This document shows, piece by piece, positions 10,511 to 24,339 of a DNA stretch of 64,000 bases. A program made the position numbers and the translations under genes. The stretch is from contig CP114481.1 of assembly GCA_027186245.1 (NCBI GenBank), forward strand, positions 35,123,501 to 35,187,500. The letters are read 5' to 3'. Position 1 is the stretch's first letter. Each line of letters opens with the position of its first letter. The DNA comes from Coriaria nepalensis. Lineage: Eukaryota; Streptophyta; Magnoliopsida; Cucurbitales; Coriariaceae. Below the pieces are notes generated by a model, which saw only the letters and a list, made by a program, of their open reading frames with translations, did not search any database and was not told the origin of the DNA.

Positions 10511-13208
10511 CAAGGAAACTGTGCATTCGTTTAACCTTAAAATCATTTCAATGTGTCTTTTCAAGTGAATAACTTATTTCAAAGCAAGTCGAACGAATTC
10601 TATTTTTGCACTACAAACAGAAGTTTTTTGCATAACTTGCAAATGATCAATGCAAGGAAAGTGTCCATTTGATTAACCTTTAAATCATTTCAATGAGTCA
10701 TTTCAAGTCAATAACTTATTTCAAAGCAAGTCGAACGAATTCTATTTTTGCACTAAAAATGCAAGTTTTGGGCATAACTTGCAAATGATCAATGCAAGGA
10801 AAGTGTGCATTCGTTTAACCTTAAAATCATTTGATTGAGTCATTTCAAGTCAATAACTTTTTTCAAAGCAAGTCGAACGAATTCTATTTTTGCACTACAA
10901 CCACAAGTTTTGTGCATAACTTGCAAATGATCAATGCAAGGAAAGTGTGCATTCGTTTAACCGTTAAATCATTTCAGAGAATCATTACAAGTCAATAACT
11001 TATTTCAAAGGAAGTCGAACGAATTCTATTTTTGCACTACAAACACAAGTTTTGTGCATAACTTGCAAATGATCAATGCAAGGAAACTGTGCATTCGTTT
11101 AACCTTAAAATCATTTCAATGTGTCTTTTCAAGTCAATAACTTATTTCAAAGCAAGTCGAAAGAATTCTATTTTTGCACTAAAAATGCAAGTTTTGGGCA
11201 TAACTTGCAAATGATCAATGCAAGGAAAGTGTGCATTCGTTTAACCTTAAAATCATTTCAATGAGTCATTGCAAGTTGATATCCTATTTCAAAGCAAGTC
11301 GAACAAATTCTATTTTTGCACTACAAACACAAGTTTTGTGCATAAATTGCAAATGATCAGTGCAAGGAATGTGTGCATTCGTTTAACATTAAAATCATTT
11401 CAATGAGTCATTTCAACTCAATATCTTCTTTCAAAGCAATTCGAACGAATTCTATTTTTGCACTACAAACACAAGTTTTGTGCATAACTTGCAAATGATC
11501 AATGCAAGGAAAGTGTGCATTCGTTTAACCTTAAAATCATTTCAATGAGTCATTGCAAGTTGATATCTTATTTCAAAGCAAGTCGAACAAATTCTATTTT
11601 TGCACTACAAACACAAGTTTTGTGCACAAATTGCAAATGATCAATGCAAGGAAAGTGTGCATTCGTTTAACCGTTAAATCATTTCAGAGAATCATTACAA
11701 GTCAATAACTTATTTCAAAGGAAGTCGAACGAATTCTATTTTTGCACTACAAACACAAGTTTTGTGCATAACTTGCAAATGATCAATGCAAGGAAAGTCT
11801 GCATTCGTTTAACCGTTAAATCATTTTAGAGAATCATTACAAGTCAATAACTTATTTCAAAGGAAGTCGAACGAATTCTATTTTTGCACTACAAACACAA
11901 GTTCTGTGCATAACTTGCAAATGATCAATGCAAGGAAAGTGTGCATTCGTTTAACCTTAAAATCATTTCAATGAGTCATTGCAAGTTGATATCCTATTTC
12001 AAAGCAAGTCGAACAAATTCTATTTTTGCACTACAAACACAAGTTTTGTGCATAAATTGCAAATGATCAGTGCAAGGAATGTGTGCATTCGTTTAACATT
12101 AAAATCATTTCAATGAGTCATTTCAAGTCAATATCTTATTTCAAAGCAAGTCGAACCAATTCAATTTCTGCACTACAAACACAAGTTTTCTGCATAACTT
12201 GCAAATGATCAATGCAAGGAAAGTGTCCATTTGATTAACCTTTAAATCATTTCAATGAGTCATTTCAAGTCAATAACTTATTTCAAAGCAAGTCGAACGA
12301 ATTCTATTTTTGCACTAAAAATGCAAGTTTTGGGCATAACTTGCAAATGATCAATGCAAGGAAAGTGTGCATTCGTTTAACCTTAAAATCATTTGATTGA
12401 GTCATTTCAAGTCAATAACTTTTTTCAAAGCAAGTCGAACGAATTCCATTTTTGCACTACAACCACAAGTTTTGTGCATAACTTGCAAATGATCAATGCA
12501 AGGAAAGTGTGCATTCGTTTAACCTTAAAATAATTTCAATGAGTCATTTCAAGTCAATATCTTATTTCAAAGCAAGTCGAACGAATTCAATTTTTGCACT
12601 ACAAACACAAGTTCTGTGCATAACTTGCAAATGATCATTGCAAGGAAAGTGTGCATTCGTTTAACCTTAAAATCATTTCAATGAGTCATTTCAAGTCAAT
12701 AACTTATTTCAAAGCAAGTCGAACGAATTCTATTTCTGCACTACAAACACAAGTTTTTTGCATAACTTGCAGATGATCAATGCAAGGAAAGTGTGCATTA
12801 GTTTAACCTTTAAATCATTTCAATGAGTCATTTCAAGTCAATATCTTATTTCAAAGTAATTCGAACGAGCACTATTTTTTCACTACAAATGCAAGTTTTG
12901 TGCATAACTTGCAAATGATCAATGCAAGGAAAGTGTGCATTCGTTTAACCTTAAAATAATTTCAATGAGTCATTTCAAGTCAATATCTTATTTCAAAGCA
13001 GGGCGAACGAATTCAATTTTTGCACTACAAACACAAGTTCTGTGCATAACTTGCAAATGATCAATGCAAGGAAAGTGTGCATTCGTTTAACCTTAAAATC
13101 ATTTCAATGAGTCATTTCAAGTCAATATCCTATTTCAAAGTAATTCGAACGAAAACTATTTTTTCACTACAAATGCAAGTTTTGTGCATAACTTGCACAT
13201 GATCAATG
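10511..13208 (+). repeat. 19-monomer irregular stretch of block A variants
   Basis: Begins as a copy of 3411 onward to 11270, then alternates CATTGCAAGTTGATATC monomers, CCGTTAAATC monomers and TTCTGTGC monomers without a clean higher-order period. Marker monomers lie at about 12857 and 13140, only two monomers apart. No non-satellite sequence is present. Confidence 0.8.
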
Positions 13209-14062
13209 CAAGGAAACTGTGCATTCGTTTAACCTTAAAATCATTTCAATGTGTCTTTTCAAGTCAATAACTTATTTCAGAGCAAGTCGAAAAAATGCTA
13301 CTTTTGCACTACAAATGCAAGTTTTGGGCATAACTTGCAAATGATCAATGCAAGGAAAGTGTGCATTCGTTTAACCTTAAAATCATTTCAATGAGTCATT
13401 TCAAGTCAATAAAGTATTTCAAAGCAAGTCGAACGAATTCTATTTTTGCACTACAACCACAAGTTTTGTGCATAACTTGCAAATGATCAATGCAAGGAAA
13501 GTGTGCATTCGGTTAACCTTTAAATCATTTCAGAGAGTTATTCCAAGTCAATAACTTATTTCAAAGCAAGTCGAACGAATTCTATTTTTGTACTACAGAC
13601 AGAAGTTTTGTGCATAACTTGCAAATGATCAATGCAAGGAAAGTGTGCATTCGTTTAACCTGAAAATCATATCAATGAGTCGTTTCAAGTCAATATCCTA
13701 TTTCAAAGCAAGTCGAACGAATTCAATTTTTTTGCACTACAAACACAAGTTCTGTGCATTACTTGCAAATGATCATTGCAAGGAAAATGTGCATTCGTTT
13801 AACCTTAAAATCATTTCAATGAGTCATTTCAAGTCAATAACTTATTTCAAAGCAAGTCGAACGAATTCTATTTTTGCACTACAAACACAAGTTTTGTTCA
13901 TAACTTGCAAATGATCAATGCAAGGAAAGTGTGCATTCGTTTAACCTTAAAATCATTTCAATGAGTCATTTCAAGTCAATATCTTATTTCAAAGTAATTC
14001 GAACGAGCACTATTTGTGCACAACAAATGCAAGTTTTGTGCATAACTTGCACATGATCAATG
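13209..14062 (+). repeat. Six-monomer module, copy 3 (more diverged)
   Basis: The same 854-bp module as at 2557 and 9657 but with more substitutions (for example GAAAAAATGCTAC, ATAAAGTATTTC, GGTTAACC, TTTTGTACTACAG). Greater divergence suggests this copy separated earlier than the 7,100-bp duplication. Its right end lies at the junction with block B. Confidence 0.88.
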
Positions 14063-17000
14063 CAAGGAAACTGTGCATTCGTTTAACCTGAAAATCATTT
14101 CAATGTGTCTTTTCAAGTCATCAACTTATTTCAAAGCAAGTCGAACGAATTCTATTTTTGCACTACAAACAGAAGTTTTTTGCATAACTTGCAAATGATC
14201 AATGCAAGGAAAGTGTCCATTTGAATAACCTTTAAATCATTTCAATGAGTCATTTCAAGTCAATAACTTATTTCAAAGCAAGTCGAACGAATTCTATTTT
14301 TGCACTACAAACAGAAGTTTTGTGCATAACTTGCAAATGATCAATGCAAGGAAAGTGTGCGATCGTTTAACCTTTAAATCATTTCAATGAGTCATTTCAA
14401 GTCAATAACTTATTTCAAAGCAAGTGGAACGAATTCTATTTTTGCACTACAAACAGAAGTTTTTTTGCATAACTTGCAAATGATCAATGCATGGAAAGTG
14501 TGCATTCGTTTACCTTTAAATCATTTCAATGAGTCATTTCAAGTCAATAACTTATTTCAAAGCAAGTCGAACGAATTCTATTTTTGCACTACAAACAGAA
14601 GTTTGGTGCTTAACTTGCAAATGATCAATGCAAGGAAAGTGTGCATTCGTTTAACCTTTAAATCATTTCATAGAGTCATTACAAGTCAATAACTTATTTC
14701 AAAGCAAGTCGAACGAATTCTATTTTTGCACTACAAACACAAGTTTTGAGCATAACTTGCAAATGATCAATGCAAGGAAAGTGTGCATTCGTTTAACCTT
14801 AAAATCATTTCAATGAGTCATTTCAAGTCAATAACTTATTTCAAAGCAAGTCTAACGAATTCTATTTTTGCACTACAAACAGAAGTTTTTTGCATAACTT
14901 GCAAATGATCAACGCAAGGAAAGTGTGCATTCGTTTAACCTTTAAATGATTTCAATGAGTCATTACAAGTCAATAACTTATTTCAAAGCAAGTCGAACGA
15001 ATTCTATTTTTGCACTACAAACAGAAGTTTTTTGCATAACTTGCAGATGATCAATGCAAGGAAAGTGTGCATTAGTTTAACCTTAAAATCATTTCAATGA
15101 GTCATTTCAAGTCAATAACTTATTTCAAAGCAAGTCGAACGAATTCAATTTTTGCACTACAAACACAATTTTTGTGCATAACTTGCAAATGATCAATGCA
15201 AGGAAAGTGTGCATTCGTTTAACCTTAAAATCATTCCAATGAGTCATTTCAAGTCAATATCTTATTTCAAAGCAAGTCGAACGAATTCAATTTTTGCACT
15301 ACAAACACAAGTTTTGTGCATAACTTGCAAATGATCAATGCAAGGCAAGTGTGCGATCGTTTAACCTTTAAATCATTTCAATGAGTCATTTCAAGTCAAT
15401 AACTTATTTCAAAGCAAGTGGAACGAATTCTATTTTTGCACTACAAACAGAAGTTTTTTTGCATAACTTGCAAATGATCAATGCATAGAAAGTGTGCATT
15501 CGTTTACCTTTAAATCATTTCAATGAGTCATTTCAAGTCAATAACTTATTTCAAAGCAAGTCGAACGAATTCTATTTTTGCACTACAAACAGAAGTTTGG
15601 TGCTTAACTTGCAAATGATCAATGCAAGGAAAGTGTGCATTCGTTTAACCTTTAAATCATTTCATAGAGTCATTACAAGTCAATAACTTATTTCAAAGCA
15701 AGTCGAACGAATTCTATTTTTGCACTACAAACACAAGTTTTGAGCATAACTTGCAAATGATCAATGCAAGGAAAGTGTGCATTCGTTTAACCTTAAAATC
15801 GTTTCAATGAGTCATTTCAACTCAATAACTTATTTCAAAGCAAGTCTAACGAATTCTATTTTTGCACTACAAACAAAAGTTTTTTGCATAACATGCAAAT
15901 GATCAACGCAAGGAAAGTGTGCATTCGTTTAACCTTTAAATGATTTCAATGAGTCATTACAAGTCAATAACTTATTTCAAAGCAAGTCGAACGAATTCTA
16001 TTTTTGCACTACAAACAGAAGTTTTTTGCATAACTTGCAGATGATCAATGCAAGGAAAGTGTGCATTAGTTTAACCTTTAAATCATTTCAATGAGTCATT
16101 TCAAGTCAATAACTTATTTCAAAGCAAGTCGAACGAATTCAATTTTTGAACTACAAACACAATTTTTGTGCATAACTTGCAAATGATCAATGCAAGGAAA
16201 GTGTGCATTCGTTTAACCTTAAAATCATTTCAATGAGTCATTTCAAGTCAATATCTTATTTCAAAGCAAGTCGAACGAATTCAATTTTTGCACTACAAAC
16301 ACAAGTTTTGTGCATAACATCCAAATGATCATTGCAAGGAAAGTGTGCATTCGTTTAACCTTGAAATCATTTCAATGAGTCATTTCAAGTTAATAACTTA
16401 TTTCAAAGCAAGTCGAACGAATTCAATTTTTGCTCTACAAACACAAGTTTTGTGCATAACTTGCAAATGATCAATGAAAGGAAGGTGTGCATTCGTTTAA
16501 CCTTAAAATCATTTCAATGAGTCATTTCAAGTCAATAACTAATTTCAAAGCAAGTCGAACGAATTCAATTTTTGCACTACGAACACAAGTTTTGTGCATA
16601 ACTTGCAAGTGATCAATGCAAGGAAGGTGTGCATTCATTTAACCTTAAAATCATTTCAATGTGTCGTGTCAAGTCGATATCTTATTTCAAAGCAAGTCGA
16701 ACGAATTCTATTTTTGCACTACAAACAGAAGTTTTTTGCATAACTTGCAAATGATCAACGCAAGGAAAGTGTGCATTCGTTTAACCTTTAAATGATTTCA
16801 ATGAGTCATTTCAAGTCAATAACTAATTTCAAAGCAAGTCGAACGAATTCAATTTTTGCACTACAAACACAAGTTTTGTGCATAACTTGCAAGTGATCAA
16901 TGCAAGGAAAGTTTGCATTCATTTAACCTTAAAATCATTTCAATGTGTCGTTTCAAGTCGATATCTTATTTCAAAGCAAGTCGAACGAATTCTATTTTTG

Positions 17001-17655
17001 CACTACAAACACAAGTTTTGTGCATAACTTGCAAATGATCAGTGCAAGGAAAGTGTGCATTCGTTTAACCTTAAAATCATTTCAATGAGTCATTTCAAGT
17101 CAATATCTTATTTGAAAGTAATTTGAACGATCTCTATTTTTGCACTTCAAATGCAAGTTTTGTGCATAACTTGCACATGATCAATGCAAGGAAACTGTGC
17201 ATTCGTTTAACCTTAAAATCATTTCAATGAGTCACTTCAAGTCAATAACTTATTTCAAAGCAAGTCGAACGAATTCTATTTTTGCACTACACACAGAAGT
17301 TTTGTGCATAACTTGCAAATGATCAATGCAAGGAAAGTATGCATTCGTTTAACCTTAAAATCATTTCAATGAGTCATTGCAAATCAATAACTTATTTCAA
17401 AGCAAGTCGAACGAATTCAATTTTTATACTACAAACACAAGTTTTGTGCATAACTTCCAAATGATCATTGCAAGGAAAGCGTGCATTCGTTAACCTTAAA
17501 ATCATTTCAATGAGTCATTTCAAGTCAATAACTTATTTCAAAGCAAGTCGAACAAATTCTATTTTTGCACTACAAACACAAGTTTTGGGAAAAACTTGCA
17601 AGTGATCAATGCAAGGGAAGTGTGCATTCATTTAACCTTAAAATCATTTCAATGT
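13965..17655 (+). repeat. Block B: 26-monomer unit, copy 1 (3,691 bp)
   Basis: Unit of 26 monomers, 1 bp shorter than 26 x 142. It contains an internal 7-monomer duplication. The next 3,691 bp repeat it without any difference in the lines I compared. The duplication boundary is known only to within about 12 bp: upstream copies differ at 13964/17655, downstream at 17668/21359. Confidence 0.9.
14347..16334 (+). repeat. Internal 7-monomer duplication (14347-15340 and 15341-16334)
   Basis: GTGCGATCG and GTCTAACG recur at exactly 994 bp (7 x 142): GATCG at 14361 and 15355, CTAACG at 14852 and 15846. The two halves differ at scattered bases (for example ACAAACAG versus ACAAACAA, AACTTGC versus AACATGC), so this duplication is older than the 3,691-bp one that copied it as a whole. 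Confidence 0.85.
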
Positions 17656-20600
17656 GTCATTTCAAGTCAATATCTTATTTCAAAGTAATTCGAACGAGCA
17701 CTATTTGTGCACAACAAATGCAAGTTTTGTGCATAACTTGCACATGATCAATGCAAGGAAACTGTGCATTCGTTTAACCTGAAAATCATTTCAATGTGTC
17801 TTTTCAAGTCATCAACTTATTTCAAAGCAAGTCGAACGAATTCTATTTTTGCACTACAAACAGAAGTTTTTTGCATAACTTGCAAATGATCAATGCAAGG
17901 AAAGTGTCCATTTGAATAACCTTTAAATCATTTCAATGAGTCATTTCAAGTCAATAACTTATTTCAAAGCAAGTCGAACGAATTCTATTTTTGCACTACA
18001 AACAGAAGTTTTGTGCATAACTTGCAAATGATCAATGCAAGGAAAGTGTGCGATCGTTTAACCTTTAAATCATTTCAATGAGTCATTTCAAGTCAATAAC
18101 TTATTTCAAAGCAAGTGGAACGAATTCTATTTTTGCACTACAAACAGAAGTTTTTTTGCATAACTTGCAAATGATCAATGCATGGAAAGTGTGCATTCGT
18201 TTACCTTTAAATCATTTCAATGAGTCATTTCAAGTCAATAACTTATTTCAAAGCAAGTCGAACGAATTCTATTTTTGCACTACAAACAGAAGTTTGGTGC
18301 TTAACTTGCAAATGATCAATGCAAGGAAAGTGTGCATTCGTTTAACCTTTAAATCATTTCATAGAGTCATTACAAGTCAATAACTTATTTCAAAGCAAGT
18401 CGAACGAATTCTATTTTTGCACTACAAACACAAGTTTTGAGCATAACTTGCAAATGATCAATGCAAGGAAAGTGTGCATTCGTTTAACCTTAAAATCATT
18501 TCAATGAGTCATTTCAAGTCAATAACTTATTTCAAAGCAAGTCTAACGAATTCTATTTTTGCACTACAAACAGAAGTTTTTTGCATAACTTGCAAATGAT
18601 CAACGCAAGGAAAGTGTGCATTCGTTTAACCTTTAAATGATTTCAATGAGTCATTACAAGTCAATAACTTATTTCAAAGCAAGTCGAACGAATTCTATTT
18701 TTGCACTACAAACAGAAGTTTTTTGCATAACTTGCAGATGATCAATGCAAGGAAAGTGTGCATTAGTTTAACCTTAAAATCATTTCAATGAGTCATTTCA
18801 AGTCAATAACTTATTTCAAAGCAAGTCGAACGAATTCAATTTTTGCACTACAAACACAATTTTTGTGCATAACTTGCAAATGATCAATGCAAGGAAAGTG
18901 TGCATTCGTTTAACCTTAAAATCATTCCAATGAGTCATTTCAAGTCAATATCTTATTTCAAAGCAAGTCGAACGAATTCAATTTTTGCACTACAAACACA
19001 AGTTTTGTGCATAACTTGCAAATGATCAATGCAAGGCAAGTGTGCGATCGTTTAACCTTTAAATCATTTCAATGAGTCATTTCAAGTCAATAACTTATTT
19101 CAAAGCAAGTGGAACGAATTCTATTTTTGCACTACAAACAGAAGTTTTTTTGCATAACTTGCAAATGATCAATGCATAGAAAGTGTGCATTCGTTTACCT
19201 TTAAATCATTTCAATGAGTCATTTCAAGTCAATAACTTATTTCAAAGCAAGTCGAACGAATTCTATTTTTGCACTACAAACAGAAGTTTGGTGCTTAACT
19301 TGCAAATGATCAATGCAAGGAAAGTGTGCATTCGTTTAACCTTTAAATCATTTCATAGAGTCATTACAAGTCAATAACTTATTTCAAAGCAAGTCGAACG
19401 AATTCTATTTTTGCACTACAAACACAAGTTTTGAGCATAACTTGCAAATGATCAATGCAAGGAAAGTGTGCATTCGTTTAACCTTAAAATCGTTTCAATG
19501 AGTCATTTCAACTCAATAACTTATTTCAAAGCAAGTCTAACGAATTCTATTTTTGCACTACAAACAAAAGTTTTTTGCATAACATGCAAATGATCAACGC
19601 AAGGAAAGTGTGCATTCGTTTAACCTTTAAATGATTTCAATGAGTCATTACAAGTCAATAACTTATTTCAAAGCAAGTCGAACGAATTCTATTTTTGCAC
19701 TACAAACAGAAGTTTTTTGCATAACTTGCAGATGATCAATGCAAGGAAAGTGTGCATTAGTTTAACCTTTAAATCATTTCAATGAGTCATTTCAAGTCAA
19801 TAACTTATTTCAAAGCAAGTCGAACGAATTCAATTTTTGAACTACAAACACAATTTTTGTGCATAACTTGCAAATGATCAATGCAAGGAAAGTGTGCATT
19901 CGTTTAACCTTAAAATCATTTCAATGAGTCATTTCAAGTCAATATCTTATTTCAAAGCAAGTCGAACGAATTCAATTTTTGCACTACAAACACAAGTTTT
20001 GTGCATAACATCCAAATGATCATTGCAAGGAAAGTGTGCATTCGTTTAACCTTGAAATCATTTCAATGAGTCATTTCAAGTTAATAACTTATTTCAAAGC
20101 AAGTCGAACGAATTCAATTTTTGCTCTACAAACACAAGTTTTGTGCATAACTTGCAAATGATCAATGAAAGGAAGGTGTGCATTCGTTTAACCTTAAAAT
20201 CATTTCAATGAGTCATTTCAAGTCAATAACTAATTTCAAAGCAAGTCGAACGAATTCAATTTTTGCACTACGAACACAAGTTTTGTGCATAACTTGCAAG
20301 TGATCAATGCAAGGAAGGTGTGCATTCATTTAACCTTAAAATCATTTCAATGTGTCGTGTCAAGTCGATATCTTATTTCAAAGCAAGTCGAACGAATTCT
20401 ATTTTTGCACTACAAACAGAAGTTTTTTGCATAACTTGCAAATGATCAACGCAAGGAAAGTGTGCATTCGTTTAACCTTTAAATGATTTCAATGAGTCAT
20501 TTCAAGTCAATAACTAATTTCAAAGCAAGTCGAACGAATTCAATTTTTGCACTACAAACACAAGTTTTGTGCATAACTTGCAAGTGATCAATGCAAGGAA

Positions 20601-21346
20601 AGTTTGCATTCATTTAACCTTAAAATCATTTCAATGTGTCGTTTCAAGTCGATATCTTATTTCAAAGCAAGTCGAACGAATTCTATTTTTGCACTACAAA
20701 CACAAGTTTTGTGCATAACTTGCAAATGATCAGTGCAAGGAAAGTGTGCATTCGTTTAACCTTAAAATCATTTCAATGAGTCATTTCAAGTCAATATCTT
20801 ATTTGAAAGTAATTTGAACGATCTCTATTTTTGCACTTCAAATGCAAGTTTTGTGCATAACTTGCACATGATCAATGCAAGGAAACTGTGCATTCGTTTA
20901 ACCTTAAAATCATTTCAATGAGTCACTTCAAGTCAATAACTTATTTCAAAGCAAGTCGAACGAATTCTATTTTTGCACTACACACAGAAGTTTTGTGCAT
21001 AACTTGCAAATGATCAATGCAAGGAAAGTATGCATTCGTTTAACCTTAAAATCATTTCAATGAGTCATTGCAAATCAATAACTTATTTCAAAGCAAGTCG
21101 AACGAATTCAATTTTTATACTACAAACACAAGTTTTGTGCATAACTTCCAAATGATCATTGCAAGGAAAGCGTGCATTCGTTAACCTTAAAATCATTTCA
21201 ATGAGTCATTTCAAGTCAATAACTTATTTCAAAGCAAGTCGAACAAATTCTATTTTTGCACTACAAACACAAGTTTTGGGAAAAACTTGCAAGTGATCAA
21301 TGCAAGGGAAGTGTGCATTCATTTAACCTTAAAATCATTTCAATGT
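17656..21346 (+). repeat. Block B: 26-monomer unit, copy 2 (3,691 bp)
   Basis: Repeats 13965-17655 including rare variants such as GTGCGATCG, GTCTAACG, a run of seven T after GAAG, GTTTACCTTT, TGTGTCGTGTC and GGGAAAAACTTGC. The shared rare variants mean the two copies arose by one recent duplication. Confidence 0.9.
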
Positions 21347-21787
21347 GTCATTTCAAGTTGATATCTTATTTCAAAGCAAGTCAACGAATTCTATTTTTGC
21401 ACTACAAACACAAGTTTTGTGCATAACTTGCAAATGATCAATGCAAGGAAAGTGTACATTCGTTTAACCTTTAAATCATTTCAATGAGTCATTTCAAGTC
21501 AATATCTTATTTCGAAGCAAGTCGAACGAATTCTATTTTCACACTTCAAACACAAGTTTTGTGCATAACTTGGAAATGATCAATGCAAAGAAAGTGTGCA
21601 TTCGTTTAACCTTAAAATCATTTGAATGAGTCATTTCAAGTCAATAACTTATTTCAAAGCAAGTCGAACGAATTCTATTTTCACACTTCAAACACAAGTT
21701 TTGTGCATAACTTGGAAATGATCAATGCCAGGAATGTGTGCATTAGTTTAACATTAAAATCATTTGAATGAGTCATTTCAAGTCAAT
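21347..21787 (+). repeat. Junction monomers with TTTTCACACTTCAAAC variant
   Basis: Three monomers follow block B. Two consecutive ones share CTATTTTCACACTTC (near 21534 and 21676) and AACTTGGAAATG, showing a local one-monomer duplication. A 2-bp deletion gives GTCAACGAATTC near 21380; the same variant recurs at 22939 and 24217. Confidence 0.78.
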
Positions 21788-23063
21788 ATCTTATTTGAAA
21801 GTAATTTGAACGATCTCTATTTTTGCACTTCAAATGCAAGTTTTGTGCATAACTTGCACATGATCAATGCAAGGAAACTGTGCATTCGTTTAACCTTAAA
21901 ATCATTTCAATGAGTCACTTCAAGTCAATAACTTATTTCAAAGCAAGTCGAACGAATTCTATTTTTGCACTACACACAGAAGTTTTGTGCATAACTTGCA
22001 AATGATCAATGCAAGGAAAGTGTGCATTCGTTTAACCTTAAAATCATTTCAATGAGTCATTGCAAATCAATAACTTATTTCAAAGCAAGTCGAACGAATT
22101 CAATTTTTGCACTACAAACACAAGTTTTGTGCATAACTTCCAAATGATCATTGCAAGGAAAGTGTGCATTCGTTTAACCTTAAAATCATTTCGATGAGTC
22201 ATTTCAAGTCAATAATTTATTTCAAAGCAAGTCGAACGAATTCTATTTTTGCACTACAAACACAAGTTTTGTGCATAACTTGCAAATGATCAATGCAAGG
22301 AAAGTGTGCATTCGTTTAACTTAAAATCATTTCAATGAGTCATTTCAAGTCAATAATTTATTTCAAAGCAAGTCGAACGGATTCAATTTTTGCACAACAA
22401 ACACAAGTTTTGTGCATAACTTGCAAATGATCAATGCAAGGAAAGTGTACATTCGTTTAACCTTAAAATCATTTCAATGAGTCATTTCAAGTCAATAACT
22501 TATTTCAAAGCAAGTCGAACGAATTCTATTTTTGCACTACAAACAGAAGTTTTTTGCATAACTTGCAAATGATCAATGCAAGGAAAGTGTGCATTCGTTT
22601 AACTTTAAAATCATTTCAATGAGTCATTTCAAGTCGATATCTTATTTCAAAGCAAGTCGAACGAATTCTATTTTTGCACTACAAACACAAGTTTTGTGCA
22701 TAACTTGCACATGATCAATGCAAAGAAACTGTGCATTCGTTCAACCTTAAAATCATTTCAATGAGTCATTTCAAGTCAATAACTTATTTCAAAGCAAGTC
22801 GAACAAATTCTATTTTTGCACTACAAACACAAGTTTTGTGCATAACTTGCAAGTGATCAATGCAAGGGAAGTGTGCATTCATTTAACCTTAAAATCATTT
22901 CAATGTGTCATTTCAAGTTGATATCTTATTTCAAAGCAAGTCAACGAATTCTATTTTTGCACTACAAACACAAGTTTTGTGCATAACTTGCAAATGATCA
23001 ATGCAAGGAAAGTGTACATTCGTTTAACCTTTAAATCATTTCAATGAGTCATTTCAAGTCAAT
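21788..23063 (+). repeat. Block C: 9-monomer unit, copy 1 (1,276 bp)
   Basis: Starts with a marker monomer containing TTTGAAAGTAATTTGAACG and includes a 1-bp-deleted TTTAACTTAAAATC monomer and a CGGATTCAATTTTTGCACAAC monomer. The order repeats after 1,276 bp. Confidence 0.83.
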
Positions 23064-24339
23064 ATCTTATTTGAAAGTAATTCGAACGATCTCTATTTTT
23101 GCACTTCAAATGCAAGTTTTGTGCATAACTTGCACATGATCAATGCACGGAAACTGTGCATTCGTTTAACCTTAAAATCATTTCAATGAGTCACTTCAAG
23201 TCAATAACTTATTTCAAAGCAAGTCGAACGAATTCTATTTTTGCACTACACACAGAAGTTTTGTGCATAACTTGCAAATGATCAATGCAAGGAAAATGTG
23301 CATTCGTTTAACCTTAAAATCATTTCAATGAGTCATTGCAAATCAATAACTTATTTCAAAGCAAGTCGAACGAATTCAATTTTTGCACTACAAACACAAG
23401 TTTTGTGCATAACTTCCAACTGATCATTGCAAGGAAAGTGTGCATTCGTTTAACCTTAAAATCATTTCGATGAGTCATTTCAAGTCAATAATTTATTTCA
23501 AAGCAAGTCGAACGAATTCTATTTTTGCACTACAAACACAAGTTTTGTGCATAACTTGCAAATGATCAATGCAAGGAAAGTGTGCATTCGTTTAACTTAA
23601 AATCATTTCAATGAGTCATTTCAAGTCAATAATTTATTTCAAAGCAAGTCGAACGGATTCAATTTTTGCACAACAAACACAAGTTTTGTGCATAACTTGC
23701 AAATGATCAATGCAAGGAAAGTGTACATTCGTTTAACCTTAAAATCATTTCAATGAGTCATTTCAAGTCAATAACTTATTTCAAAGCAAGTCGAATGAAT
23801 TCTATTTTTGCACTACAAACAGAAGTTTTTTGCATAACTTGCAAATGATCAATGCAAGGAAAGTGTGCATTCGTTTAACCTTAAAATCATTTCAATGAGT
23901 CATTTCAAGTCGATATCTTATTTCAAAGCAAGTCGAACGAATTCTATTTTTGCACTACAAACACAAGTTTTGTGCATAACTTGCACATGATCAATGCAAA
24001 GAAACTGTGCATTTGTTCAACCTTAAAATCATTTCAATGTGTCATTTCAAGTCAATAACTTATTTCAAAGCAAGTCGAACAAATTCTATTTTTGCACTAC
24101 AAACACAAGTTTTGGGAAAAACTTGCAAGTGATCAATGCAAGGGAAGTGTGCATTCATTTAACCTTAAAATCATTTCAATGTGTCATTTCAAGTTGATAT
24201 CTTATTTCAAAGCAAGTCAACGAATTCTATTTTTGCACTACAAACACAAGTTTTGTGCATAACTTGCAAATGATCAATGCAAGGACAGTGTACATTCGTT
24301 TAACCTTTAAATCATTTCAATGAGTCATTTCAAGTCAAT
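23064..24339 (+). repeat. Block C: 9-monomer unit, copy 2 (1,276 bp)
   Basis: Same order as 21788-23063, with differences such as TAATTCG versus TAATTTG in the marker monomer, and a GGGAAAAACTTGC variant near 24115 where copy 1 has GTGCATAACTTGC. Confidence 0.82.

Larger units (their letters stand above)
7781..11270 (+). repeat. Segmental copy of 681-4170 (offset 7,100 bp)
   Basis: About 3,490 bp match 681-4170 at an offset of exactly 50 monomers. Left and right ends are sharp: upstream the two differ at GTGTCTTTCC versus GAGTCATTTT, downstream at CATTTCAAG (4170) versus CATTGCAAG (11270). Inside, one monomer is exchanged (1421 has GTGTCCATTTG, 8521 has the common form) and a few single-base changes occur, such as ATTGCAAAG at 4046 versus ATTTCAAAG. 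Confidence 0.87.

Noticed and set aside
14387..14692. Open frame of 101 residues, repeated at 18078; related 64-residue frames at 15492 and 19183
   Set aside because: It spans about two monomers of block B kept open by a 1-bp loss in GTTTACCTTT that restores frame. The copies exist because the 3,691-bp unit was duplicated.
15889..15905. Octamer-like ATGCAAAT site created in ACATGCAAATG variants
   Set aside because: It arises from one substitution in a few monomers (also near 19581, 29783, 32476 and 34602) and is most simply a neutral variant.
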